64,000 bases of DNA from Xylaria sp. FL1777. Taxonomy: Eukaryota; Ascomycota; Sordariomycetes; Xylariales; Xylariaceae. Each line of letters starts with the position of its first letter. The first letter of the stretch is position 1. Under the pieces are notes generated by a model, which saw only the letters and a program-made list of their open reading frames with translations, was not told where the DNA came from and did not search any database. Where the stretch lies: NCBI GenBank assembly GCA_022578965.1, contig MU400549.1:991-64990 (forward strand), read 5' to 3'. Below, piece by piece: positions 36,701-47,827 of this stretch. Made by a program: the position numbers and the translations under genes.

Positions 36701-38399
36701 AAGTGCCGACAAACATACCATGGAACGTCTATTCCATACAATCGTGAGCAAGATCGTTATCTGTTGGACCAAAAGTGACGAACGACAACGTCCTTATTCT
36801 ATTTTACTGTCAAGGCTCCGCGTTTTCGACACGCAGTACTTCGACACCCTGATGAAAGATTGGGTACAACATATTCGTAAACTGACGAAGCGAGCGCCAA
36901 TCGCTCAGATGTACCCGCTTCTGGTCAGTTATGGATGCCTATCGCTCACAACTCTCCTCTCAACCGCTCTAAGAAACCAAAATCAAGGAACACAAACTCA
37001 GCCCAACGCAGTGGGTTCAGCCTCTACTTATATGCAAGAAATTCTACAGATGTTGATGAAACCTTTGGTACCGGATCAGATCATAACCTTAGATGACTGC
37101 TATCGGTTTCGAATTATCCAAGAACAGGCCCGCCTTGAGTATGCCAAGGAGGTTATGCTCTTAGTTCGTGGGTCGCTTGCGGAATATGCGGCGTCTCGAA
37201 ACCAACAACCACCCAGGCCGCAGCCTCTCGACGACGAAAAAGTCAAGTCGCATCTATTCGAGCTACTTAGGGATTTGATTTTTATCGACCCACAAACGGC
37301 TGGTCAGACATTATCCCTCAGGAGTCCAGATACCAAGCTAGCCACGCTTATCGAAGCCCTCACAACCAAATTATTGGTACCTCACCAAGGGGGCGGGCAG
37401 AAGACCTTTGAGCAAGTCCTAGAGTTGGCAAATGAATTTACGCTCCCTTTCTGTCAAGTCAAGCTCTCACTGAATTTAGCAATTCACGACCCCAGCACTC
37501 CCGAAGGGGCGGAAAGACTTCAGGCCCAATTTGAGCAGCTTTCAGTTGCGATGGATAACGCGATTGAAGCAGATAACATCATGTGGACAGGGATGCTCTC
37601 CTACTTAAGCTCTGATATCACTCTGCATTTGAAAAACCGAGCGGAAGCACGATTTTTAGACCTATTTCCCTCAACAAAGAGCTTACCCTTCGACGAAGAC
37701 GAGTCCAGAAGTGACATTCATATGGCGGAGAACTTACTTACAGTTGTTGATTCGGTTCTCCGAGGCGCGTTCATGTCAAGACTCTCACCATTTTCGGGTG
37801 GAATGGCTGACAGATTAACCGACCTTTGGGAGATCCTGGGGTCCACGAGCGAAGAATACGCAGCCCTAAAAGCAACTGTGCTTACGCATTGGCTCCCTTT
37901 GCTTTTATCATACCTAGCCCTTCAGGCCTCCCAGCTTTCAGCTATTGTAGATCCCTCGAAGCTCCCGGGGAGCGATACGCGTGCTCGTGTTCTCGTTATC
38001 TTGGCGGGGATCATGCTAGAACTCGACAAATATCCAACATCGCTTCTTGGGCCCCGCGTTTTCGATATTGCGCTCGTCCTCGCTGACAACCTACCAGAGG
38101 AGTCTCGCCTTCAATGCGTACGTGCTGTGAAGGACTACACTGCGGATCCTCGGCTCAGGTACTTATTCAGCTTTTCCGCGGATCCGGCAGAAAATTTGAT
38201 GCTAGCGCATAAAGAAAAGCCACCAGCAGGTGTCTACGAGCGCAGGATAATGGCCATGAATCTGGGTATGGGAATGCCACCTGAGAAGCTTACGCCTTTC
38301 ACATTCAGGCGCTGGGAAATACTAAACGAGCCAACGCCCAGTGTGGGGGAGAACGACACGAGCCTGAGCTTGACATTGTTTGATGCCAGGAAAATATAG
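33742..38399 (+). CDS. MED12: Mediator of RNA polymerase II transcription subunit 12 (Srb8), four exons
   Basis: Proposed exons are 33742-34324, 34379-34979, 35030-35234 and 35286-38399, giving about 1500 residues. The N-terminus MTSRPPLAISQR and the segment HADFNPWRGGHPEDQF match Srb8 proteins of filamentous ascomycetes. Further Med12 marks are VWLKDLANSTIPLRRLSRT, IRGRVLLDQCL and ATHLYAEHLLDRDHY. MED12 is part of the CDK8 kinase module, which reversibly binds core Mediator in the nucleus and mostly represses transcription. The first intron (54 bp, a multiple of three, no stop) would go unnoticed in a plain reading frame. It has a GTAGGA donor, a TACTAAT branch and a TTCCAG acceptor. The donor of the last intron, GTGGGT at 35235, is weaker but is the only nearby one in phase. 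Confidence 0.93.
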
Positions 38400-40270
38400 T
38401 AATCCTCGTTCTTGCTGATACCCCATTTATTCTCTTATTTCCATTCAGTTCGAATATTGAGTTGGCACAGCTGCCGGAATTTTCTTGGGTTTTGTTTTCT
38501 ATTTTATAAACATATTAGACATAGTTCACAACGGAGCCTGGCATATCGGTCACTCGGGGCCGAGGGTCGCGGAAGGTTGAACAAGGGTCGGTTCTGGTCT
38601 GCATAGGGTCTGGTCAAATCTCAATCAGATTTATCATGGAAGCGCGGCATACAGCTACAGCATATCATTGTTTTTATTCATCTTTAACATCGCCTGTTCA
38701 AATTTCTGCCATTGTTACCAACACGCAACATCATATTGCGTTATCCTAGACGACCTATATACATCGACAGTACGGCGTGACAAGGCCCAACGGCCTCCCG
38801 GCGCAGCACGGTCTTGCTGTTTCCTTTTACTCTTGCGAGAAGAGTAGTCTGAACACACTTCTAAACAAGCTAAGACAATCAATGAAACGAGAGAAACGAG
38901 CCAATGAATGAGATGTTTTCTTAGCGAGTCCTGGTGAGACGAGTCATGTACAGCACATGCACATATCGCACACACATATACCCATACCATCTTGTACATA
39001 CTAAGATAGGGGTACCTAGATAATTATTATTATACATAAAACCAGATTATACGGCCTGAATCTATATCATATACTTTAGATCCTGAACTTCAGTTTTATT
39101 TTCGGAATTCGAACAGATAATGACTTTCTTGTAAATCTTTATGACATTACCGATCACCACGTATGTGTGAGGTTATCGATGATTCTAGTATTTCTCTAGT
39201 TAGTTAGCCTTGTGAATTATCAGGCAAATATAAAGCCTCATACTCAGTGAGCAGCAGCGTCAACTTGCCCATTGAAGCTAGCAGTAGCAACCTCACTACC
39301 GCCAGTTCCGAGGAATAAATAGATTTGAAAACACGACCGTCCTAGTTTCTATTCAGGATGAACTTTTTGAAAAGATCCCCGCTTTCACGATGTCACATCA
39401 CTATGATGGAGAAAAAGTCTTAGGCCGAGACATACATGCATATCCATATAAAGGGACGTCGGTCTATTCATTCTCTAGGTCGCTCGGCGTTAGCTGCCAT
39501 GGGCAGATAATTTCATTGCGCTCTGATTCGTCCACCTTCAACCTCTATAAGTTGAGTCATGGAGATGTATGTCGCTGTAGAAGACACACATTTCCTGCAT
39601 CTAGGAGGGTAGGGTTACTATTACCTAAGTATCTATTTAGGGAGGGGGTTCTTGGACACGCATGGTATCTTGTTTTACCAGGCAATATGCTCCTACAAGG
39701 GAAATGGTGCTAGATCCGTTGCTATATAATTGTTTGTATTAGGGGCAGTAACCGCGTTCGAACTGCATAATAAATCTAGCAATGATTTTGGCCGCCAGGA
39801 ATTGTAAATGGTCGTGATTCTTGATTTTATACGTAACCATAGCAGCATTGCTGGCAATCCATAAGAGTCGAATTCAACATATAGTTGACCTACACAATGC
39901 TTTCCACCCGCGAAGATACTAGAACATCCGGCCTAGACATTGTCTGGGATGGCTTTAGTGTATTGTTCCAGCCAGATCGTCTTTTACTAAGTGGATCGTA
40001 AAATCGGCTATTTGCAACCCAATACGTATGCATATAGTGGCGTTAAAATAATTAAAATGATCTCCCTCGTAGGAATGAGAATACCACGTTATTTTCCACA
40101 GCAGTAAAGAATCGACACCACAGCAAGGCCATAGCACATAGAGCATCATATGATTGTATACCTAGTTAGAGGCCATGAAATAGAGTAACACCGCCTCTAG
40201 TCCGTCACACAAGTGATCCAACTCGTCTCAACTTGTACCCATCTTGTAAGCTGTCCGTAACCATGTTTGG
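38400..40270. other. Intergenic region
   Basis: About 1.9 kb downstream of MED12. A 107-codon plus-strand frame at 39390-39713 has no recognisable motif and is not called. I see nothing else. Confidence 0.5.
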
Positions 40271-40419
40271 AACCCTTTCAGCGAACCGCAAACAATCCTC
40301 TTCTACTTGGCTCACTTATACCCCTAATGGAGGTAGACGGCCAAAGCATAAAGACCCACTGCCACTGGGCCTGACTTCGGCTACTCGGACGAGGAAGAGC
40401 TGTAGCCCACGCCAAACAA

Positions 40420-40595
40420 CCGTCCCTACCAACCCCCCAGCCCCATCGGGTGTCGGGCACGTCTGAGAGGGCGAGGCCCAGCTCTTTGACGATGGCGGTT
40501 CGGAGGGCGTAGGAGGTTTGGGCTTTTGCCCAGTCCCGTCGCTCCTCTGGGACTCTGGCGAGCAGCCTGATGTCCTCTGGGGGGCTTTTGAGACC
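40420..40595 (-). pseudogene. Possible retroelement-derived relic (EKA-like / non-LTR ORF1-like fragment)
   Basis: One minus-strand frame reads PPEDIRLLARVPEERR, then YALRTAIVKELGLAL and a tryptophan-containing turn. This resembles the conserved R(L/I)xxRxP...YALRxxI...LG segment found in EKA-like proteins and in ORF1 of fungal Tad1-type non-LTR elements. The frame has no start codon and is closed at its 5' end by a stop, so it would be a short dead fragment. No reverse transcriptase was seen nearby. The assignment rests on recalled motif similarity only. Confidence 0.35.
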
Positions 40596-40665
40596 ATGCT
40601 AGGACGCTTATCGCACAAGCACCAAGCAAAACCACCACCCTCGTTATCCCGCCTCACTCCTCACT

Positions 40666-40670
<5 letters not shown>

Positions 40671-40722
<52 letters not shown>

Positions 40723-40743
40723 CTCTGTCTCTCTCTCTCTCTC
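40671..40743. repeat. (CT)n microsatellite
   Basis: About 73 bp of nearly pure CT dinucleotides with a few TTT and GT interruptions. It lies about 430 bp upstream of the zinc-cluster transcription-factor exons and could be part of its promoter. Confidence 0.97.
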
Positions 40744-41140
40744 ATATGTCCGACTGTATAACACTGTACAACACCAACTCGTGGCTCAGCCACCAGAACA
40801 CAGCCGAGACCAAGGCTCGACCGACCACGGGAACACCGTCACTAGAACTACTGCTTCCACAGCAATGTTTTGTATTATACTCTCTTTGTATTTGGACCCT
40901 AGCTCGTTCCCTCGTAAGGGGAACGGCTACACATGCATAGCGCCGAGCACGAGCCCAGAGGGCGGGGCCAACGGATACGGTTTGACTGTCACGCGCGCCT
41001 TCGGGTTTGAGTTGCGAGATACTCTGTATACTATAGTTTCCTCCCACGAGGTTGAGGATAGATAGCTTAGAATAGCCTCGCACGCCGTAAGCCCCTAGGG
41101 AGGCTCGAAGACCATAAGTCTTCACACGGCGTTAACCTAG

Positions 41141-42542
41141 CCAACCAACCAACAACGGCCAAAGCATATTGCGTGCAATAGATGTCGATCGGCTAAGGTA
41201 TCTACGATGTTAGACAAACAGGTGCTCGCCTTACTGTCGCTAATATCTAAGGTCTGGTTAGGTCCGATGCGATGGCAACCAACCAAGTTGTGGGAAATGC
41301 CTTTCCCATTCTAGACGATGCACTTATGCTACCGGTCGAAGAAAACGAGACTCACAGGACCAGAACTTAACTTCCGAGGCGACCCCAAGGGTTGATCTGC
41401 TCAGCGTACAAGCTAGTGGCGATGACCAGGCTGAGCAACTACCCCTGTCAGCAGATCCCAACGAATACCAACCCGCAGATTCGACGACTCAATGCTCTAT
41501 GATTTCGCCCATGGGTTGGGTTACCAACGGCAGGGTATCGCTGTGGGATGGCAGTATTGTAGCTGAAGAGATTCTCGGCCTCGAGTCCCCCCCACAACAA
41601 AACGAGAACAACTATGCATTGAGTACGGGGACAGACTCCGACTCCATGCCTATTTGCACCTTCGACACCAATCCTATCCCTAGTGGTATGGATGAGGAGA
41701 TTTCTCCGCCGTTGCCATTGGAACCGCTAGGTGCCGGCGACCAAGGGAGCGTTCGCCGTCTCGAAGATTGTCCTCTCACTCAGATTCCGATATTACCACT
41801 TAGCCTGGAAATACTAGACCACGTAGCAGGCGGGGGCCAGCCGCAGCCAGTTTATATGCCAGCAGAAACACAGGGTCCAGGTCTAGAAACTAGTTTGGGC
41901 CCTTGTGGCTGCTTAGAGGACTTGACATCCGGCCTACTCACCTGCGATTTATGGGAGGCTGCCGGGACTGCCGAGACCGCAAGCCCGACAGATATCATCC
42001 AAGCCCTGGCATTCGGGATCTTCACTTACCTATCGACATTCAAGAATTGGATAAAGATATGGGACATAGTTAGACGATGCCAGTCATACTGTCTCATACG
42101 TCACGACTACGCGCCGCTCTTCATTCTAAACCTAAATCGAATAGTAAAGCTCCAGATGCGCCTCATCACAACGCTTTCGTATGGAGAGTCCTACGACCCG
42201 AGCTCCCCAGCCGAGCTTTATGTCATGGGCAATGATCAGAGGTATATCCCGAACAGATCGACTACCGATGAAGCTCAGCTTCAGACGGGATCGTCCTCGA
42301 TCCCGTTTATCCCTGAAGAGACTTACATGGGATCTGATCACCTTGCCATTGACGGTATATTTAGCCATAGCTCTATTATAAAAGAACTACTTCGCAGCCG
42401 GATAGATCGCCTTCAGACATCCATACAAGTCCTACGCGGAGAATGGACGGCAGCGGGGCTCGGCGACTGTTCCGCCAAACTCGACCTAGTCTCGTCGGCA
42501 CTGACTAACCAGGTTTCCTTATTACGTGATAACCCAATTTAA
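41141..42542 (+). CDS. Zn2Cys6 fungal transcription factor (5' exon not identified)
   Basis: Supported exons are 41141-41197 and 41262-42542, joined across a 64-bp intron (GTATCT..GGTTAG) in phase 0. The junction restores a full zinc binuclear cluster, CNRCRSAK|VRCDGNQPSCGKC followed by LSHSRRC, with spacing C-x2-C-x6-C-x6-C-x2-C-x6-C. A basic GRRKR linker follows. The remaining 400 or so residues have acidic and proline-rich parts. Helical segments near the end (NRIVKLQMRL, IIKELLRSRIDRLQ) resemble the AflR-type C-terminal regulatory region. The exon before 41141 is closed by a stop and has no ATG, so a short upstream coding exon is likely; TTAACCTAG at 41132-41140 could be its acceptor. The protein would act in the nucleus on CGG-type sites. 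Targets are unknown and no metabolite cluster adjoins it. Confidence 0.8.
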
Positions 42543-44533
42543 TAGATCCCCGGCGTGATCGCCGTTTGGCGAACCCCAGGACGCTGCTGGGACGATCTGT
42601 TAGTTAATAAGGCCACAATCCGGGGAGGCGCTCGGAAGTGATGATGGTTCCCTTATAGTTTACGTGCTGGAGGCTTAGAAATCTTAGGTACGGCTGAAAG
42701 AGTGGTGAGTACAATCATACCCGTCGCATAGAACATGAAGGAAAGGGGGGAAAGAAGCCACGACTCCGTGAATAAAACTCGGATTTAATAGCTAATGCAA
42801 TAGTGCAGACGGATCCATCTTCTCTGTTTCGAGTGGATGCGCGTTATCAAAAGATTTCGGGAAGCTAAGACATACAGCCCTAGCTAGCTAGACATGCACA
42901 TGGATTTTATATCCCGCCACTGGTGTGTTAGTTAACATTCTCATCCCTGGTCGAGATTTCCCCCTTGGTTCAGTTGTAAAAGCTCTTGGAGGGGCTTTCT
43001 TATTGCCGAGCCTCTAAGAGCATAGTCTTGATGCGGGATTGCAGGCCGTATTATGCTCTTAACCAAGTCGGAACGGGGGTAGGAAGGCAAAATCTCATCA
43101 TACTTTGGAAATACCCAGGTGTTGCTCGGCCGTCCTTGATAGCATTATACATGCAATAATCGCTGTCCACGTTCGTCATGTTCAAAGGGAGTCGGAGCCT
43201 ATAGTTCTCTTTCAGTTCCATTCAGAGCATTGGTGTTCGTAATGTCACTATCCTTCTCAGATCCAGTGTTTTGCCCCTTTCCTGGAAGTGTAACTGGCAA
43301 AGAAATTCATAAATAGATACGAAGAAACCATCTATGTTGTTTTGAATCCAGCAGTGACTCACCGTGTGATGTAAATATACCCGCCGTGTGCTGCTCGTCG
43401 CGTATAGTCGTAGAATGCGGCTTGGTAAGGCACGCGGTTCGGGGGCGCCGAGGTTGATCAAATCGGCGAGAAGTTGTGCGTCGGCACTTGGGACTTAGCA
43501 GCAGGCATGGTCGCCGCACACAGCTGGAGAGACCGCAGTCAAGTAGGCAGACACGCGTCTTAGCGAATCGCCTCTCTGACGATATATAAATCCCGAGCTT
43601 CTGGCCCTTGGCCACGTCATATGTCGAGGAACCAGCATAAGGGCCCTCTTGTGTGCATGAAGTGAAGGCCTTAGCTGGGTGCTAGCTAGCTGCCGGCATC
43701 CTCAATCTGAATACTCTTAGCCTATATAAATAAACCCCTCTCGATCCGGGTTCAGCGGCGCGTTATCACTGGCGATGAGTCCGCTTCTGTTATATGGTTT
43801 GTGCAGGAGTGACGCTGTTTCTCCGACGCTGACAACAACGCATTGTAGTTGAGCTGCATGGCTTCTCGCCTTTTGCGGCATGCCCCGTTCCTCATTCGGG
43901 AGGTGTGGTATAGAGATTGCACGGCTTCGCTATAATGGCAGTGTATGTTGGACACAGCTGATGCGGCTTAAACGTGATGCTATCCCTACTTAGTACTAGC
44001 ACCCCGTAGGGAAGTGGCGAAGATAGACAAGCAAGATTGGCGACTTAGGTCGTTGATGCGATTTCATTACTCTCAGTATAACTTCACACGTCATTCATTC
44101 TAATGATAGCGTGCCCGCTTAGCGATTATTTGTATGAGCGAATCACCTTCGACCGAATTGTTATGCGTTGCCGTATTACTCAAGCATAGTCGATATCTGC
44201 TCAGTCAATAGATGATAGTCTACATAGCTGCCAGAGAGTCTAGAGAGATCTAAGTCGGCTAGTCATATTTACTCCTATCACTTATACTCATCAATGCCTC
44301 AATATTTGCTAATAATAATCCAGAACTTCAACGACAGCAGTTAACCTTGCGAGGGAGCTTCGGAATGGTAGAAATCGACTACAGTTCGATAGGCCATGGG
44401 CAATTCCCATTCGTTCCTCTTTTTTGATTTGTTCTACCTAAGCTAGAATAGGGGGGGGGGGGAATGTTAGGTAGTGCCCAGTTGACATGTGCGTATACGA
44501 ATGAATCACTGAGGTTTAACCAGTTGTCATAGT
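42543..44533. other. Intergenic region
   Basis: Two kilobases between the transcription factor and the HET gene. A homopolymer of about 12 G lies at about 44450-44461. Short frames are present but no gene is supported. Confidence 0.55.
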
Positions 44534-46300
44534 TTATGCCTGGTGCGAAGTTCTTCTTGGCATACCAAGAATGTAACCTGGATTCGGTAATAGTCCAGTG
44601 ATCTCTAGCTCCCAGATTAGCTTGCCATGGTATCCGCGGCTTGTGATTTGAACGTGTACAGGGGGCAGTGATCTGTCCCGAAGTCGACTACTAGTTAGTA
44701 GTTCTACTCGAACACCTGCGTGTCTATGTCCCTGAATCGCCCAGATACCCTTGTGCGCCTCCTGGCATAGGCCAAGGGGTGGCACAGCGATAGACTGTCC
44801 TCTCTTGTCTATGCAGCAGCTGCCCCCAAAACCAATTGACTGATCTGCCTCGTCGTATCCTTCACTTTCAAGAGCGAAAAGGAGTGGGTTATGGTCGAAA
44901 TCAAAGCCTAATTTGATTTTCACCAAATCTACATCCAGCCTGCTTATATCGATGACTCCAGTTGTTCCATACCCTCCTTCTCGCATCGTCATTGTAAGTG
45001 TTTTCGAATCCCACTCATTAGCATAAGGCACTTCCACCAAATAAGGATCTGGGAATCTCCTTAACAAGTCCTTTAGTCCCGGTATTAATATGCGGTAAGC
45101 GTAGAGGCGGGGAAAGGTATGTACGTAAGGGATGGGAACCACAGGAGTCGGACCTGTCGCGTCGGGCAAGTAACGTCTACTAGAACGGTTATTCTGTTTC
45201 ACATATACGGTTACGCTTTGAATTGGCCGTGACCTCAAGCGGTCGTTATCTTCAACAATGGTTGAACAGCGAGAGCCGAGCCGAACCCTTGTGTACTGGT
45301 TATCTTGCTTTAGCCTGCGTAGGAAAATTCCCACATAATGGGAAACCCATATACTATAAGACCCGCTAGCACATTCGAGTAGAGCGAGATACGTGTCTCC
45401 TGCCCAGGGCGTCAGATCAAGAGTGATTGAAACCCCCTTGTTTGTCAATGTGTATGGCGACTGAGTTCCTCTAAGCGGTCGACATCGAATGTCGGTACTG
45501 TCGACAAAGGCATCTGGAGACGGGGCCAAGAGTCCAAAACCTTTACTCTCGCCTACCGATGGCAAGGACCAGGCGAAAATTGAGTGATCGTCGGAGTGAC
45601 GGATAATTTCCTCTTGAAGCCGTAGGAACGCCTTTTCGCCTTCACCATATAACATGGGCATATTAATATCGAATAGCCCCAATAGACTATAAGCCCGGTC
45701 TTCGGCGCGGGTTGTCTCGCGGTGCGCTGCCCATGACATTCGCTCCGCAATCGAACAATCAAACAGTGACTTGCGACCATCAAGCACGGAGACATTGATC
45801 TTAGTCACCTGGCTAATAACAGTACTCAGAGACGTCCTCGTCCCGATAAGTTGCCATGAACGGCTGTAGAAGCGTACGTCTCGCGAGGCCAGTAATTCTT
45901 GCAAAGTCCACCCACGTTTGAACCATAGGCTCTTGTGAAAAGACGGTGGAGGCGAGGGAGATGATGACGGCGTGAAGTCAACATCAGACAAGAAGGCATA
46001 GCATACCTGGGCCCTCTTGTACCATCTATACATGGAGTTAATGGCCTCAGATAGCTCAGCACTGCTCTTCTTGTCTATACAGCAAGTGTCGACCCATGCG
46101 TAGCGCCAGCAGTCTCGTCTAGCCTGCTCACAGCATTGCTGGATTTTAGAGTACCCTGGCTTAGTCTGAGCATGACCAGACTCCATGTCTTGAAAAGTCA
46201 CCTCGCCGTCTTCCCATCGATGTGAGAGGATGGCATACTTTAGGTCACCTTCGTGTGGGAACTCTTCTAGGCAGAGAGTTTGCGTATTTATCAAGTGCAT
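44534..46300 (-). CDS. HET-domain protein (heterokaryon incompatibility family)
   Basis: This intact single-exon gene encodes 588 residues. The start MHLINTQTLCLEEF is followed by the three HET core blocks: YAILSHRWEDGEVTFQDM, then YAWVDTCCIDK, then RGWTLQELLA. Next comes the common downstream segment AERMSWAAHRETTRAEDRAYSLLGLFDINMPMLYGEGEKAF, where HET-E/HET-D-like proteins place their NACHT junction. No NACHT, WD40, ankyrin or prion-like domain follows. The C-terminal half is a beta-rich region with no domain I recognise. HET proteins trigger programmed cell death when incompatible hyphae fuse, or respond to non-self. Here the trigger partner is unknown. The frame is uninterrupted, so the gene may be functional. 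Confidence 0.93.
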   Translation of the reverse strand: MHLINTQTLCLEEFPHEGDLKYAILSHRWEDGEVTFQDMESGHAQTKPGYSKIQQCCEQARRDCWRYAWVDTCCIDKKSSAELSEAINSMYRWYKRAQVCYAFLSDVDFTPSSSPSPPPSFHKSLWFKRGWTLQELLASRDVRFYSRSWQLIGTRTSLSTVISQVTKINVSVLDGRKSLFDCSIAERMSWAAHRETTRAEDRAYSLLGLFDINMPMLYGEGEKAFLRLQEEIIRHSDDHSIFAWSLPSVGESKGFGLLAPSPDAFVDSTDIRCRPLRGTQSPYTLTNKGVSITLDLTPWAGDTYLALLECASGSYSIWVSHYVGIFLRRLKQDNQYTRVRLGSRCSTIVEDNDRLRSRPIQSVTVYVKQNNRSSRRYLPDATGPTPVVPIPYVHTFPRLYAYRILIPGLKDLLRRFPDPYLVEVPYANEWDSKTLTMTMREGGYGTTGVIDISRLDVDLVKIKLGFDFDHNPLLFALESEGYDEADQSIGFGGSCCIDKRGQSIAVPPLGLCQEAHKGIWAIQGHRHAGVRVELLTSSRLRDRSLPPVHVQITSRGYHGKLIWELEITGLLPNPGYILGMPRRTSHQA

Positions 46301-47565
46301 GGCGATAATCCCTGATAATCGTAGGAAGATACATGTCGCATTTCTACGGTCTCACACAATACATAAAAGAAATTCTTTAGGATCTCAGCCCCAAGGTTGA
46401 GAGGTCAGCTGAGCCAGCTGAGCCGACTACAGTTCGGCATACAGTGTACACTGTATAACGAGATCGCGGAAGGCATTTTATATGATGCAGGCTCTCCTAG
46501 CTCAGAAGAAATCATCAGTATAGATTTACTTACTCCGAGTTATATACTCAATACATTAGGAAAGCAGTTTAACGTACAATTTGAGATTAGAATTGTGGGA
46601 GTTTGCATACCTATTGTAATACTGTATAGAATTACCTAACCCAGCTGCCTTACGAGTATGCATGGACCACTTGTAGAGTTCTTACTTAGTAGAGCGCTTA
46701 CTGAGTATGTACTTACCTAGGTACCTACTTAAGGGGAGTCTACCCCTCAGGGCTTCTCCACTTAAAACAATGATCATACAATCCGTGTTGCGCCAGGGTC
46801 TCCTGTTCGAAGCCGATCCATCACAACTGCAAATTCATACCTACTATGCTGGGCTTTGCTTGTCCGCTGTATTTAAGCTGCAGAATCATCTATCTACCTG
46901 AAGCCAAATATTCACAAAAAGAGACCTAAAAACAAGTAGAATATTTAACTATCCATTTTGTTTTATTTTGTGTTGTTTTATTCTATTCTATTTCATTCCG
47001 TAAATGGTAAATGGAGACCGCCCGCCACAGCTTTGACCCTGAAACCCCCGTTCCTTGATCTCGCTTGCATCTCATCCCCCTGCGCCGGTTGACCAAAACG
47101 TCGCATCCGGCCCCCCTGATCTCTCCTCAAATGGACGTCTGCGATTCTCATCGTACCATCCATATCCCTCCATTGTAAGCCCCCCCGGTCCTGCTGGGTC
47201 CAGTGAGTGAGTGAGTGACACCAGCTTCTGTGACCTCTCCTCCCCCTCTCTTATCTACGTTTTCTTAACCAAACTTCCCTTTTCCCCTTCCTTATGCTTA
47301 ATTGCCAAGTGTGATGATCTACGCTGCGCGTGTGTGTATTCGCTTCTCATCATTGCCATTTTCCCGGTTCGTTCTATTCCGTCGCTAGCTAGCCCTTTTC
47401 CGCTGCTGCTGCTGCTGCTATCACGAGGACAACACGACTTACACAGCTGGTCTGCTCACTCATTTGACGCCCCCTTGTTACCGCTCATTCGTTACGACGC
47501 CACGGCTGTGATAAAATAATAATCCAAGAACTTTGGTCAAAGTGGGAAAGAAGATATTAAAAAAA
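46301..47565. other. Intergenic region with C/T-rich leader
   Basis: About 1.3 kb between the divergently oriented HET gene and the small secreted peptide gene. It contains a TACCTAGGTACCTA palindrome near 46715-46728. From about 47030 onward the plus strand is strongly pyrimidine-rich, probably promoter and leader for the peptide gene. No other gene is supported. Confidence 0.55.
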
Positions 47566-47827
47566 ATGAAGACCACGACGTTACTCATTGCCCTCTGCGC
47601 CTCGCTCGCCAGTGCCGGCGTCGTCAGGACGCCTATCTTCCAGGACCAGGTCGTGTCTAAGGTCGAAGGCGACTGCTTTTTCGGCGTGTCGACGCCAACC
47701 GGTTGCGGGTTAGTTTTGGTACCCCATCTTGACATCCCATCTTTTCCTGCCTCTCTTCATACTATATTGCACGAATTCAATGTTCTGGATACCGGCTAAC
47801 GAATACACCAGGCCGCTGCGGGGATAA
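47566..47827 (+). CDS. Small secreted peptide of 52 residues (two exons)
   Basis: Exons are 47566-47708 and 47812-47827, with a 103-bp intron: donor GTTAGT, branch GGCTAAC, acceptor CACCAG. The second exon contributes only 16 nt, ending the protein as TGCGPLRG and stop. An upstream in-frame ATG exists, but the ATG at 47566 directly begins a signal peptide (TTTLLIALCASLASA). The mature part is about 34 residues with two cysteines (GDCFFG and TGCG), likely one disulfide. I recall similar short fungal peptides with a CFFG...TPxGC.PLR end, but cannot name a characterised member. It is likely exported; a signalling, wall or effector-like function is open. Without splicing the protein would run on about 30 residues of intron sequence. 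Confidence 0.72.

Noticed and set aside
39390..39713. 107-codon plus-strand frame
   Set aside because: No motif and no sign of a promoter or splice partner; likely chance.
12952..46300. Secondary-metabolite cluster including the P450 and the Zn2Cys6 factor
   Set aside because: The two genes are about 27 kb apart with housekeeping genes between them, and no synthase or other backbone gene is present.
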